DNA from: Poriferisodalis sp965208485
Lineage (GTDB): Bacteria > Actinomycetota > Acidimicrobiia > Acidimicrobiales > Poriferisodalaceae
Direction: 5' to 3'
Assembly: GCF_965208485.1 (NCBI RefSeq)
Contig: NZ_OZ242344.1
Location: forward strand, 4,402,001-4,466,000
DNA length: 64,000 bases
The notes under the pieces are model-generated. The model did not search any database. It was not told where the DNA came from and saw nothing but the letters and a program-made list of their open reading frames with translations. How positions within the stretch are numbered: the stretch's first letter is position 1; each line of letters begins with the position of its first letter. The position numbers and the translations under genes were made by a program. This document shows, one piece after another, positions 8,256-21,823 of this stretch.

Positions 8256-9211
8256 TGGACGGCGGCGATCCGGCCATCGAGGTCTCGCGACTGACCAAGC
8301 GATACGGGGACAATGAGGCCGTTGGGGGTGTCGACCTGTCTGTCGCGACGGGCGAGGTGCTGGCCTTCTTGGGACCGAACGGCGCCGGCAAGACCACCAC
8401 GGTCGAGATCCTCGAAGGACTTCGGACTCGGACTTCAGGCGACGTGCAGGTACTCGGCGTCGATCCCGCCGAGGCCACGTCGGCGTGGCGCGAGCGCATC
8501 GGCGTCGTGCTTCAAGGTGCCAAGCACGAGGGAGACTTCACCGCTGCAGAGATCGTGACGATGTGGTCGGCCTACTACAGCTCTCCGCTCCCGACGACCG
8601 AAGTACTGGAACGAGTCGGGCTGTCCGACGCAGCGAAGACCCGCACACGACGGCTGTCGGGCGGCCAGAAACAACGACTGGCGGTTGCGCTCGCCCTTGT
8701 GGGCAATCCTGAGCTCGTCTTCCTGGACGAACCGACGACCGGCTTCGATCCTGCCGCCCGGCGCGAAGCCTGGAAGACGATCAGCGGATTGCGATCGCTG
8801 GGCGTGACGGTGCTGCTGACCACCCACTACATGGACGAAGCGGATCACCTGGCTGATCGGATCGTGGTGATCTCCCATGGGCACATCGTGGCTGACGGCA
8901 CCGCACTGGAGCTTGCCGCCCAAGCTGCGATGCCGGTTCGGATTAGCTGGGACGCAGCAGAGTTACACCCCTCCGAATTGCCAGACCAGCTGCGAGGACT
9001 GTTGACGGGGGAGGACCGATCTGCACCGGTGGAGCACTCGACGGGGCTGCGAAGCGAGACTCGGCCCGAGCTGGCTGCCCACGATGTCGGTGGGGTGGTG
9101 CGTGCGCTGCTGTCCGCTGCGGATGCCGCCGGGTCACGACTGGACTCGCTGGCCATTCGACCTCCGACATTGGAAGACACTTATCTGGCGCTGACGGGAG
9201 ACGACTCGTGA
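8255..9211 (+). CDS. ABC transporter ATP-binding protein (ABC-2/DrrA type)
   Basis: ATPase of an ABC-2 type exporter. Walker A is GPNGAGKT (about residues 40-47), the signature is LSGGQKQR, and Walker B is LVFLDEPTTG followed by the H-loop TTHYMDEAD. A C-terminal domain of about 100 residues follows, as in DrrA-like ATPases. The stop overlaps the permease start. A like pair lies next to mpg and tyrS in mycobacteria. The substrate is unknown. Confidence 0.9.
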   Translation: MDGGDPAIEVSRLTKRYGDNEAVGGVDLSVATGEVLAFLGPNGAGKTTTVEILEGLRTRTSGDVQVLGVDPAEATSAWRERIGVVLQGAKHEGDFTAAEIVTMWSAYYSSPLPTTEVLERVGLSDAAKTRTRRLSGGQKQRLAVALALVGNPELVFLDEPTTGFDPAARREAWKTISGLRSLGVTVLLTTHYMDEADHLADRIVVISHGHIVADGTALELAAQAAMPVRISWDAAELHPSELPDQLRGLLTGEDRSAPVEHSTGLRSETRPELAAHDVGGVVRALLSAADAAGSRLDSLAIRPPTLEDTYLALTGDDS

Positions 9212-9975
9212 GGAGCCTTCGGCAGCTGCGCAGCGAGACGCTGTTCAACCTCCTGGGCTTTTGGCGCAGCCCCGCAGCCACTTTCTTCACCGTGGCGCTG
9301 CCGATCATTTTTCTGGTGATCTTTACGTCGATCTTCGGTAACGAGGTGATGAGTTCGACAGGGGCGCGCGTTGCCACGGTGTACGTGCCGGGCATCCTCG
9401 CGCTGGCGCTGGTGTCAGCAACGTTCATGAATCAGGCCATCATCATGGTTGTCAAGCGCGAGAACGGCGTGCTCAAGGCCATGCGGGCGACGCCGTTGCC
9501 GCCGAGAATCTATGTGGGCGGTCACATCGCGACCTCGCTCGCGCTGACGGCGCTGATGACCGTCTTGGTGATCGGGATCGGCCGGTTCGGGTACGGGGTG
9601 AAGATTCAGGTGGCCGCCATTCCGAGCCTGTTCATCACGCTCGTCGTGGGGGCGGCGGCCTTCGCAGCCCTCGGGCTCGCCATCACATGCATCTGCCCCA
9701 GCGAGCAAGCGGCGCCTGCGATCACCAACATGTGCGTGCTGCCGCTGTACTTCGTGTCCGACGTGTTCATCCCGTCGGACGGAGCGCCGCGCTGGATGAC
9801 CCTCATCGGCGACATATTCCCGATCAAACATCTCGCCCTCGCACTGGGCCGCACGTTCGATCCCTTCGTCGAAGGAGTGCCATGGCCAGCAGGACGCTGG
9901 CTGATTCTCAGCATCTGGGGCTTGTTCGGCGTGCTGGTGACGGTGCGGTACTTCCGTTGGACGCCTCGCAGCTGA
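9208..9975 (+). CDS. ABC-2 type transporter permease
   Basis: Membrane partner of the preceding ATPase, 255 aa from GTG 9208, which overlaps the ATPase stop. About six hydrophobic segments are visible (for example around residues 22-42, 60-80, 105-125, 138-160, 170-190 and 228-248), the usual ABC-2 permease layout. The small integral-membrane subunit and DrrA-like ATPase suggest export of a hydrophobic compound or lipid (inference). Confidence 0.9.
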   Translation: MRSLRQLRSETLFNLLGFWRSPAATFFTVALPIIFLVIFTSIFGNEVMSSTGARVATVYVPGILALALVSATFMNQAIIMVVKRENGVLKAMRATPLPPRIYVGGHIATSLALTALMTVLVIGIGRFGYGVKIQVAAIPSLFITLVVGAAAFAALGLAITCICPSEQAAPAITNMCVLPLYFVSDVFIPSDGAPRWMTLIGDIFPIKHLALALGRTFDPFVEGVPWPAGRWLILSIWGLFGVLVTVRYFRWTPRS

Positions 9976-10062
9976 CTTCCTCATCAATCCGGGACCGTCC
10001 AGCGTGGCCTGTCAGGCGAAATTGCTGTCGCGCCGCGGCCATGCTGCGGGCAAACTGGCTCA

Positions 10063-11334
10063 GTGGATGTCCTGGCTGACCTCGAGGCACGTGGTCTGAT
10101 TCATCAGACGACCGACCGCCGGGCGCTCGCGAAGCGCCTGGAGAGCGGCCCGATCACGGTCTATTGCGGTTTCGACCCCACGGCCGCCAGTCTCCACGTC
10201 GGCAATCTCATGGGGCTGCTGACGCTGCGTCGGCTGCAATTGGGCGGCCACCGCCCGATCGCCCTTGCCGGCGGAGCGACCGGCATGATCGGCGACCCGA
10301 GCGAGCGCTCAGCCGAGCGCAACTTGCTCGATGACGAAGCGCTTGCGCGGAACCTGGAAGGCATCGTGCCGCAGCTGCGCCAGTTCCTGGATTTCGACGA
10401 CGGCCCCTACGCGGCGAGGCTGCTGGACAACCGGGCTTGGACCGTCGGCGTGGGCGTGCTCGACTTCCTGCGCGAAGTCGGCAAGCACGTCACCGTGCAG
10501 CAGATGGTGGGCAAGGAATCGATTCGCATCCGGCTCGACGACGGCGACGGCCTGTCCTACACCGAGTTCAGCTACATGCTGCTGCAGGCCTATGACTACT
10601 TGTGGCTGGCGGAGAATGTCGAGTGCGAGCTGCAGGCCGGCGGCTCGGACCAGTGGGGCAACATCGTGCTCGGCATCGACCTGATCCGGCGGCGGCTCGG
10701 GCGCGCCGCCCATGCGCTGACGTGGCCTTTGCTGGTGCGCTCCGACGGCACCAAGTTCGGCAAGACAGCGGGCGGGGAGACGCTCTGGCTCAGCGCGGAG
10801 GCGATGAGTCCGTACCGCTTCTACCAAGCATGGATCGGTGTCGACGATGCCGATGTGGGCAGGCTGCTGCGCCAGCTCACCTTCCTGGAGTTGGAGGAAG
10901 CAAACGAAATCGCTGCGTCCCATGAGGCCGACCCCAGCCGGCGTGAGGGCCAGCGGCGCCTGGCAGCCGAGCTCACCCGCATCGTGCACGGCGATGCCGC
11001 GGCGAGCGCCGCAGCGGGCGCGAGCGATGTCCTCTTCGGCGGCTCGACACCGCTGCGGCAGTCTCCGGAGGCTGCGCTGGCCTTTGTCGCCGCCGAGGTG
11101 CCGTCAGGACCGCTGCGCGCGCTCGGAGCATCGGTCGTCGACGTGCTCGTCGACGCCGAGTTGGCGCAGAGCCGCAGCGAAGCCCTCAGGGCCTTGGCCG
11201 AGGGCAGCGTGTACATCAATGGCGAGCGCACCCGTGATGCAGACCGCTTCGTGGACGCGGACGACCTCCTGCATGGTCGGTACGTGCTGCTGCGACGCGG
11301 CAAGAAGCGCTGGCACGTCGCGACGACACCCTGA
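10063..11334 (+). CDS. tyrS: tyrosyl-tRNA synthetase
   Basis: Charges tRNA-Tyr. The 423-aa class I synthetase has the HIGH-equivalent LHVGNL near residue 45, the KMSKS-equivalent KFGKT near residue 230 and a C-terminal S4 RNA-binding domain (about 355-420). GTG 10063 gives the standard N-terminus. It sits directly before the rRNA operon. Confidence 0.97.
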   Translation: MDVLADLEARGLIHQTTDRRALAKRLESGPITVYCGFDPTAASLHVGNLMGLLTLRRLQLGGHRPIALAGGATGMIGDPSERSAERNLLDDEALARNLEGIVPQLRQFLDFDDGPYAARLLDNRAWTVGVGVLDFLREVGKHVTVQQMVGKESIRIRLDDGDGLSYTEFSYMLLQAYDYLWLAENVECELQAGGSDQWGNIVLGIDLIRRRLGRAAHALTWPLLVRSDGTKFGKTAGGETLWLSAEAMSPYRFYQAWIGVDDADVGRLLRQLTFLELEEANEIAASHEADPSRREGQRRLAAELTRIVHGDAAASAAAGASDVLFGGSTPLRQSPEAALAFVAAEVPSGPLRALGASVVDVLVDAELAQSRSEALRALAEGSVYINGERTRDADRFVDADDLLHGRYVLLRRGKKRWHVATTP

Positions 11335-11381
11335 TGACCCTGTGACGGAATGCCTGCCGCCTCCGAATCTGCTCCCGATGG

Positions 11382-11410
11382 TTGCGGAGGCCGGTCGCCC
11401 CCTGTAGTCT
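11382..11410 (+). promoter_or_regulatory. probable rRNA promoter
   Basis: TTGCGG (11382-11387) and TAGTCT (11405-11410) are separated by 17 bp, a good SigA-type arrangement, about 425 nt before the 16S gene. Other promoters in the leader are possible. Confidence 0.5.
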
Positions 11411-11541
11411 CATGCTTCCCCTTCATGGGCGGTCTTGCCGTTCTGAAGGGTCCGACACCTCCGGCGGCGTCGTTCGCAGTACTCCATTGCAGAGTGCAGC
11501 AGGCGCCAATCGAGTGTCAGCTGCAGACGGCTTCGCCTGTG

Positions 11542-11572
11542 CAGCGCTCCTTGACAACAGAACAGAGGACGA
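11542..11572 (+). other. 16S processing stem, 5' half
   Basis: These 31 nt are complementary to 13506-13536 downstream of 16S, with 28 Watson-Crick pairs, one G-U pair and two A-C mismatches. This matches the long stem that brings both 16S ends together for RNase III cleavage. The shared core is AACAGAGGACGA. Confidence 0.8.
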
Positions 11573-11833
11573 AAACGCCAGTGCGGGCGATCGGCTGCTG
11601 ATTTCAGCCGCCGGTCGAACCACACAGCAGGTTCGCGGTCTACCCAGACCTCGAGCCAACTTGTTCGTGCCGTCCTGCCCAGCCCGCCTTGAGCGGACTT
11701 GGCGAGACGGTGCACCAATTCCAGCCAGCTGCCGCTGGAGAGGGAGATTCCCCCTTGCCGATGGCGGCAGAGGCTCTTCGATCGTGTCTGCAGTGACGTG
11801 CGGCCAAGCCGCACGACACGGCAGGCGTCGGTC

Positions 11834-13357
<1,524 letters not shown>

Positions 13358-13505
13358 AGTCACCTCCGAGACCGAGGCCACTGTGGTCACGGTCTTCAGC
13401 AGGAGATTCCCAGTTGGAGCACTGGTGCTGTCTGTGTCTTGTTGCCGATTGTCTGATTGCCGATTTCCATAATCGGCCAAAGTCATCGGCCAACCACTAT
13501 TCAGC

Positions 13506-13536
13506 TCGTCCTCTGTTCTGCTGCCAGGGAGCGCTG
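13506..13536 (+). other. 16S processing stem, 3' half
   Basis: Pairs with 11542-11572 to close the 16S precursor loop. The core is TCGTCCTCTGTTCTG. Confidence 0.8.
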
Positions 13537-13588
13537 TGTCTCGTGAAGGCACTGCAGCCCTTTGATAACTGCATAGCGATGCACGAGC

Positions 13589-13625
13589 ATCAAAATCCTC
13601 TGCACATAAGCAGAGGAGATTTGAT
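13589..13625 (+). other. spacer hairpin
   Basis: ATCAAA..TCCTCTGC and GCAGAGGA..TTTGAT pair across a short ACATAA loop, with small bulges. This probably folds in the precursor between the two processing stems. Confidence 0.6.
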
Positions 13626-13634
13626 TCTTCGAGA

Positions 13635-13647
13635 CTGAGTATCGATA

Positions 13648-13655
<8 letters not shown>
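13635..13655 (+). other. 23S processing stem, 5' half
   Basis: CTGAGTATCGATATACCAAG-C pairs with 16746-16764 across the 23S gene (two-base bulge and one wobble). This is the expected RNase III stem. Confidence 0.7.
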
Positions 13656-16755
<3,100 letters not shown>

Positions 16756-16868
16756 GGTACTCAGCCTCGAGGAAGTGCACGTCACGAACGTGCGCTGTGC
16801 GTGCATCGCTGTGCAGAATGCTGCGTTCGGCAGGTCCGAACGCAGTGCAGCGATCTGGACCGACAGAT

Positions 16869-16986
<118 letters not shown>

Positions 16987-16990
16987 CCCT

Positions 16991-17023
16991 GAACCCCCGT
17001 CGCATCTGCGGCGGGGGTTCTTC
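16991..17023 (+). terminator. rRNA operon terminator
   Basis: GAACCCCCGTCGC and GCGGCGGGGGTTC form a 13-bp stem with one mismatch and an ATCT loop, followed by TTC. It directly follows 5S. Confidence 0.85.
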
Positions 17024-17035
17024 GCGTTCGGGGCC

Positions 17036-17050
17036 TACCCTCGCAGGGTG
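17036..17050 (+). promoter_or_regulatory. leaderless -10 box
   Basis: TACCCT at 17036-17041 lies 6 nt before GTG 17048 and helps to fix that start. Confidence 0.35.
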
Positions 17051-18223
17051 GCAGACAACCGGCGCCCGTCTCGCAAGGACCCACAACGGCGCGCTCAGCA
17101 ACGGCGCCCTCGGCGCGACCAAGGCGGAGCGCAGATGCGCAATCGCCGGGACGGGGTCGCACGCGGCGGCGACCGCGAATCCAGCGGCGCTCGCCGCGGT
17201 CGCCAAGACGGCGAGCGTGATGACAGCCGACGTGAGCGGCGGAGTCGAGGCCCGACGAGCGGGCAAGTTCGTCGCGACAACTCTGACAGCGGCCGACGGC
17301 GTGATCCTGATCGGGGGCGCGGCCAAGGCGGACAGCGGACGACGCATCGGATGGACAAACCGGTCGACGATGTCGCTGGCAAAGCAGCGCGACGGACCGA
17401 TTGGGGCGGCGTGGCCCGCAAGGGAGCGTCGGTGCTTCATCCGATTCCCGGTGCGGATCGGGGTGACGCCTACGCTGCCAAGACCCCTGAACGTCAAAGC
17501 AGGCGACCGGAACCGCCACTGTGGCTCCAGCCCGCCCCGCGTCCCGCTGAGAGCACCCAGCCTCGTCGACGGCCGAATGTGCGACTGGACACGCCGCAGC
17601 TTGAGGGGCCAGGGGTTCGCGGCATGTCGCCTGAACAACAGGCGCGGCTGGCACGGCGCCTGCGTGAAGCCGGCGAGGACTTCCTTGCTGAGCGATTCGG
17701 AGATGCACACGCAGTCCTGCGCCCGCTCGCGTCCCGCTACGCAGCCGTAGCTGAGGTGCAGGAACTGCACGGTCTTGCGCTGTACCGCTTAGGCCGGTGG
17801 ATGGCCGCTTCTCACCGGCTCGAGCAGTACGAGGAGCTGACTGGCTCCGTCGATCAGCTGCCCGTCCTTGCGGACTGCTACCGGGCGCTGGGCCGGCTCA
17901 ACGAGGTGCACGATGTCTGGGACCGGCTGCGGCATGCCGATCCAGACGCACAGACGATGACGGAGGGCCGGATCGTGGCCGCCGGGGCACTCGCCGACGA
18001 GGGCAGACCGGCTGACGCCATCCGCCTGCTCGAGGCGGGCCCGCTGCGTCCCAAGCGACCCAAAGAGCACCACCTGCGACTCTGGTACGCACTCGCGGAC
18101 CTGTACGACCGGGTGGGTGACCTGCAGCGGGCCCGGCGCGGGTTCTCCCGGATTGCCGAGGTCGAACCCGGGTTTGTGGACGTGCAGGACAGGCTCGACG
18201 CGCTCGGCTCGCAGGGCGACTAG
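17048..18223 (+). CDS. TPR-repeat protein with basic disordered N-terminus
   Basis: Probable protein-protein interaction scaffold; no enzymatic motif is seen. Of 391 aa, the first 190 are Arg/Gly/Asp-rich and look disordered, which could mean nucleic-acid or rRNA contact (inference). Residues 200-390 form helical repeats with a tetratricopeptide pattern (for example RFGDAHAVLRPLASRYAAV and GDLQRARRGFSRIAEVEPGF). GTG 17048 follows the rRNA terminator. The TAG stop is the target CTAG of the adjoining palindromic element, so the native end may have changed. Confidence 0.75.
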   Translation: MADNRRPSRKDPQRRAQQRRPRRDQGGAQMRNRRDGVARGGDRESSGARRGRQDGERDDSRRERRSRGPTSGQVRRDNSDSGRRRDPDRGRGQGGQRTTHRMDKPVDDVAGKAARRTDWGGVARKGASVLHPIPGADRGDAYAAKTPERQSRRPEPPLWLQPAPRPAESTQPRRRPNVRLDTPQLEGPGVRGMSPEQQARLARRLREAGEDFLAERFGDAHAVLRPLASRYAAVAEVQELHGLALYRLGRWMAASHRLEQYEELTGSVDQLPVLADCYRALGRLNEVHDVWDRLRHADPDAQTMTEGRIVAAGALADEGRPADAIRLLEAGPLRPKRPKEHHLRLWYALADLYDRVGDLQRARRGFSRIAEVEPGFVDVQDRLDALGSQGD

Positions 18224-18320
18224 CGGTGTGTCCTGAGGTTTGCTCGCGGGGTGCCATCCGCTGTTTGCACAGGTCAGAAGACCAGCGCACCGTGCAACGA
18301 AACCCGCGACGCACCACTAG
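18220..18320. repeat. CTAG-bounded palindromic element 1
   Basis: 101-bp unit from CTAG 18220-18223 to CTAG 18317-18320. The ends CTAGCGGTGTGTC and the complement CTAGTGGTGCGTC are imperfect inverted repeats over about 20 nt. The middle contains TTTGCACAGGTCAG, related to the core of the other elements. Its left CTAG supplies the stop codon of the TPR gene. Confidence 0.6.
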
Positions 18321-18423
18321 GAGACTGCTGAGCAATTGCCGAAATCGCCGATTCACGGACACAAAGCCGCAGGTCAGAGCATTGCAGACTTGCCCGGATC
18401 CGAATAAATCAGCAGTCTCCTAG
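18317..18423. repeat. CTAG-bounded palindromic element 2
   Basis: 107-bp unit with perfect terminal inverted repeats CTAGGAGACTGCTGA (plus matching CA/TG outside). The internal core is AAAGCCGCAGGTCAG. Length and core match the 107-bp element at 44261-44367. It shares both bounding CTAG sites with neighbours on either side. Confidence 0.85.
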
Positions 18424-18528
18424 TGCGATGTCCACAAACGTTCGCGCGCTTGCGAACCTAAGATTTGCCCGCAGTTCCAGTGTTTTGCTTCGGTGTCACC
18501 ATGCGCAGGTATGTGGACACCGCACTAG
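18420..18528. repeat. CTAG-bounded palindromic element 3
   Basis: 109-bp unit with ends CTAGTGCGRTGTCCACAWAC inverted (18 of 20 match). The internal core GCCCGCAGTTCCAG lies at the same offset as in element 2. The bases after the right CTAG (CGACTGCTGAG) again resemble the start of element 2, so a decayed fourth unit may follow. Confidence 0.75.
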
Positions 18529-18701
18529 CGACTGCTGAGATCGGTGGATCCGCATGTGTCTCGACGGCACGCGGATCAGCCGATCATCTTGGGGCGCGGG
18601 TAGAGTGAACCCGTTGATCGGCGTCTGCCGCCCCCATGTACCGACCAAGGGACCAGCGACGCCTGAACGTGCGAGACACGCAGCCGACATGACTACCGAC
18701 C

Positions 18702-19760
18702 GTGACCGTTGACATCGAGTGCCTGCTGGGCGACCAGGCCTCCTATCTGCTGGACCACAAGTGCGAAGGCATCGGACGGGACCTGCTGACCCTGCCCGGC
18801 CCCGACTTCGTGACCGAGGTCGTAGCCGGCACCGACCGCTCCCCGCAGGTCATGCGGAGCCTCCAATCGCTGTTCGACAGCGGCCGGCTCGGCGGCACTG
18901 GCTACGTCTCCATCCTGCCGGTAGACCAGGGAATCGAGCACACGGGTGCGGCCTCGTTCGCCCCGAACCCGATCTACTTCGACCCGGCGTCCATCGTGGA
19001 ATTGGGCATCGAGGGCGGATGCAACGCAGTAGCCGCCACCTTCGGCGTGCTCGGCGCAGTGTCGCGTCGGTACGCCCACCGGATCCCGTTCATCGTCAAG
19101 CTCAATCACAACGAGCTGCTGACATACCCGGCGAGCTACGACCAGATCATGTTCGGATCGGTCGCCCGCGCCCATGAGCTCGGTGCTGCGGGAGTCGGGG
19201 CGACGATCTACTTCGCCTCGGCCGAGAGCGGCCGCCAGATCACAGAAGTGGCCGCGGCATTCGAGGAGGCGCACCGGCTCGGCATGTTCACCGTGCTGTG
19301 GTGCTACCTGCGCAACTCGGCGATCAACGTCGAGGGCATCGACCACCATGTGGCGGCCGACGCCACCGGCCAAGCCAACCACCTCGGGGTGACGATCGAG
19401 GCTGACATCATCAAGCAGAAGCTGCCCGAAAACAACGGTGCATTCGTCTCGGTTCCGGGTTTCGCCAAGACCCATGCAGCCGTTTACGACCAGCTCACCA
19501 GCGATCATCCCGTTGACCTGTGCCGCTGGCAGGTGGCCAACTGCTACATGGGACGCGTGGGCTTGATCAACTCCGGCGGCGCCAGTTCGGGTGCCACTGA
19601 CCTGGCTGAGGCGGTGACGACAGCAGTCGTGAACAAGCGAGCCGGCGGTATTGGACTCATTTCAGGCCGCAAGGCCTTTCAGCGGCCGATGGCCGAGGGC
19701 GTCGAGCTGCTCGGCGCTATCCAGGACGTCTACATGGACCCGGCGGTGACTATCGCCTGA
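18702..19760 (+). CDS. class I fructose-bisphosphate aldolase (DhnA/FbaB type)
   Basis: Probable glycolytic/gluconeogenic aldolase using a Schiff-base lysine. The 352-aa product has the DhnA-type features SILPVDQGIEH, FIVKLNHNELL, GAAGVGATIYF and NSGGASSG near the C-terminal phosphate-binding region. GTG 18702 is used; the ATG 12 nt earlier is out of frame. A TAGAGT box about 100 nt upstream is the likely promoter. The exact substrate within this aldolase family is not proven by sequence. Confidence 0.85.
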   Translation: MTVDIECLLGDQASYLLDHKCEGIGRDLLTLPGPDFVTEVVAGTDRSPQVMRSLQSLFDSGRLGGTGYVSILPVDQGIEHTGAASFAPNPIYFDPASIVELGIEGGCNAVAATFGVLGAVSRRYAHRIPFIVKLNHNELLTYPASYDQIMFGSVARAHELGAAGVGATIYFASAESGRQITEVAAAFEEAHRLGMFTVLWCYLRNSAINVEGIDHHVAADATGQANHLGVTIEADIIKQKLPENNGAFVSVPGFAKTHAAVYDQLTSDHPVDLCRWQVANCYMGRVGLINSGGASSGATDLAEAVTTAVVNKRAGGIGLISGRKAFQRPMAEGVELLGAIQDVYMDPAVTIA

Positions 19761-19796
19761 GGTGATTCCCCACCGCCGCATCGTCGCGGACGCGGC

Positions 19797-19802
19797 TAGC
19801 GT
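19797..19802 (+). promoter_or_regulatory. probable -10 box of korAB
   Basis: TAGCGT at 19797-19802, followed by a short leader with the Shine-Dalgarno GAGGAG 7 nt before GTG 19856. Confidence 0.4.
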
Positions 19803-19855
19803 GGTCGCCTGAAGCGGCCGCAACCTCCAGCGCCCTATTTCTTCGAGGAGCAACC

Positions 19856-21736
19856 GTGACCGACACCGCATCGCGCGAACTGCCGCTGCAGGAGATCGAT
19901 GAGGTCATCATCCGCTTCGCCGGCGATTCCGGCGACGGCATGCAGCTGACGGGCGACCAGTTCACGAGCATCTCGGCGGCGCTCGGCAACGACCTGTCGA
20001 CGCTGCCCGAGTTCCCCGCTGAGATCCGGGCGCCGCAAGGGACGCTGGCAGGCGTCTCGGCGTTCCAGGTACGCATCTCCGATTTCGACATCACCACGCC
20101 TGGTGACGCACCGACCGTGCTTGTGGCCATGAACCCCGCAGCGCTCAAGGCCCAATTGCACAATCTCGCGCAGGGCGGAGCGCTGATCGTGAATACCGAT
20201 GCGTTCAACGAGCGCAATCTGGAAAAGGCCGGATACGCCAGCAATCCTCTCGACGATGGGACGCTCGACGATTACCGGACCTATCCCGTGCCCATGAGCC
20301 AGATCACCCGCGACGCGGTGGCTGAGCACGGCGTGAAGCCGCGTGACGCGGAGAGATCCAAGAACTTCTTCGCTCTCGGCCTGATCTCGTGGATGTACAC
20401 CCGCCCCGTCGAGCCGACGCTCGAGTTCATCAACACCAAGTTCCGGGGCCGCGCCCAGGTCATCGATGCCAACACCTCAGCCTTCAAGGCCGGATACAAC
20501 TTCGGCGAAACCGCCGAGATCTTCGAGGCGCACTACGAGGTGAAGCCTGCGCCGCTGGCGCCCGGCGAGTACACCAACGTCAACGGCAACACGGCCTTGG
20601 CGTGGGGTTGCATCGTTGCGGGACAGCTGGCCCGCCTGCCGGTCTTCTTGGGTTCGTACCCCATCACCCCTGCTTCGGACATCCTGCATGAAATGTCGAT
20701 GAAGAAGAACTTCGGCGTGCGGACCTTCCAAGCCGAGGACGAGATCGCCGCTGCGGCCTCCGCGGTTGGGGCGGCATTCGGGGGGGCGCTTGCGTTCACC
20801 TCCACGTCGGGTCCGGGCTTGGCGCTCAAGGGCGAGACGCTCAGCTTGGCGGTGAGCCTGGAGCTGCCGCTGGTGGTCTTGGACATCCAGCGCGGCGGTC
20901 CGTCCACCGGCCTGCCCACCAAGCCCGAGCAGGCCGACCTGATGATGGCTATGTACGGGCGGCACTCCGAGTCGCCGCTGCCGGTCGTGGCCCCGCGCAG
21001 CCCGGCCGACTGCTTCGACATCGCGATAGAGGCATGTCGCATCGCGCTCAAGTACCGGACACCGGTGATCGTGCTGTCCGACGGCTACTTGGCCAACAGT
21101 TCCGAGCCGTGGCTGTTGCCTGACGTCGATTCGCTGCCCGATATCGGCGTCGACTTCGCCACGGAATTCAACGGCACCAACGAGGACGGCGACGGCATCT
21201 ACTTGCCGTACCTGCGCGACCCTGAAACGCTGGCCCGACCGTGGGCGATTCCCGGCACGCCGGAGATGATGCACCGAATCGGCGGCATCGAGAAAGAGGA
21301 CCGCACCGGCAACATCTCCTACGAGCCCGAGAATCACCAGCTGATGGTCGACCTGCGACAGGCCAAGATCGACGGCGTCGACGTGCCTGACGTCGAGGTC
21401 GTCGGCGATGCCGACGCCGACTTGGTCGTGCTGGGCTGGGGATCGACGTGGGGCGCCATCGACGCGGCGGCAGGCAGGTTGCGCGAGGCCGGCTTCGAAG
21501 TGGCGCAGGTGCATCTGCGCCATCTGCATCCGCTTCCGGCCAACCTCGGCGAGGTGCTGCGGCGTTACCGCGCCGTGGTATGCCCCGAGATGAACAAGGG
21601 GCAGTTGTGCGACATCGTGCGCGCCAAGTATCTGATCGACGTCGAGCACATCGGCAAGATCGATGGTGTGCCGTTCACCACCGGCGAAGTGACGGACGCC
21701 GTTCGCAAGCGACTCGAGTCGCTTGCATCGGTGTGA
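19856..21736 (+). CDS. korA: 2-oxoacid:ferredoxin oxidoreductase, alpha subunit
   Basis: Oxidatively decarboxylates a 2-oxoacid (likely 2-oxoglutarate) to the acyl-CoA with ferredoxin as acceptor. The 626-aa chain fuses the gamma domain (about residues 15-195, RFAGDSGDGMQLTGDQF) with the alpha pyrimidine-binding domain (GSYPITPASDILHEM near 265) and the C-terminal domain. This fused layout is that of KorA in mycobacteria and other actinobacteria. The partner korB follows after 87 nt. Confidence 0.92.
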   Translation: MTDTASRELPLQEIDEVIIRFAGDSGDGMQLTGDQFTSISAALGNDLSTLPEFPAEIRAPQGTLAGVSAFQVRISDFDITTPGDAPTVLVAMNPAALKAQLHNLAQGGALIVNTDAFNERNLEKAGYASNPLDDGTLDDYRTYPVPMSQITRDAVAEHGVKPRDAERSKNFFALGLISWMYTRPVEPTLEFINTKFRGRAQVIDANTSAFKAGYNFGETAEIFEAHYEVKPAPLAPGEYTNVNGNTALAWGCIVAGQLARLPVFLGSYPITPASDILHEMSMKKNFGVRTFQAEDEIAAAASAVGAAFGGALAFTSTSGPGLALKGETLSLAVSLELPLVVLDIQRGGPSTGLPTKPEQADLMMAMYGRHSESPLPVVAPRSPADCFDIAIEACRIALKYRTPVIVLSDGYLANSSEPWLLPDVDSLPDIGVDFATEFNGTNEDGDGIYLPYLRDPETLARPWAIPGTPEMMHRIGGIEKEDRTGNISYEPENHQLMVDLRQAKIDGVDVPDVEVVGDADADLVVLGWGSTWGAIDAAAGRLREAGFEVAQVHLRHLHPLPANLGEVLRRYRAVVCPEMNKGQLCDIVRAKYLIDVEHIGKIDGVPFTTGEVTDAVRKRLESLASV

Positions 21737-21823
21737 GCACCCGCACGGCATGACAAGACTGCGCAAAACTGCGCAAACCGACAGCATCGAGCACATAGAG
21801 AACCCATAGAGGCGAGCACCACG

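Larger units (their letters stand above)
11335..11833 (+). other. rRNA operon promoter and leader region
   Basis: This 499-bp stretch has no convincing coding frame. It holds a probable rRNA promoter at 11382-11410 and the left half of the 16S processing stem at 11542-11572. The rest is leader transcript. Confidence 0.7.
18224..18701. other. repeat-filled intergenic region
   Basis: 478 bp without a gene, taken up to 18528 by the three CTAG elements. The remainder holds TAGAGT near 18600, a candidate -10 box for the aldolase gene. Confidence 0.7.

Noticed and set aside
9976..10062. separate small gene before tyrS
   Set aside because: No frame with a start, ribosome site and sensible composition is present.
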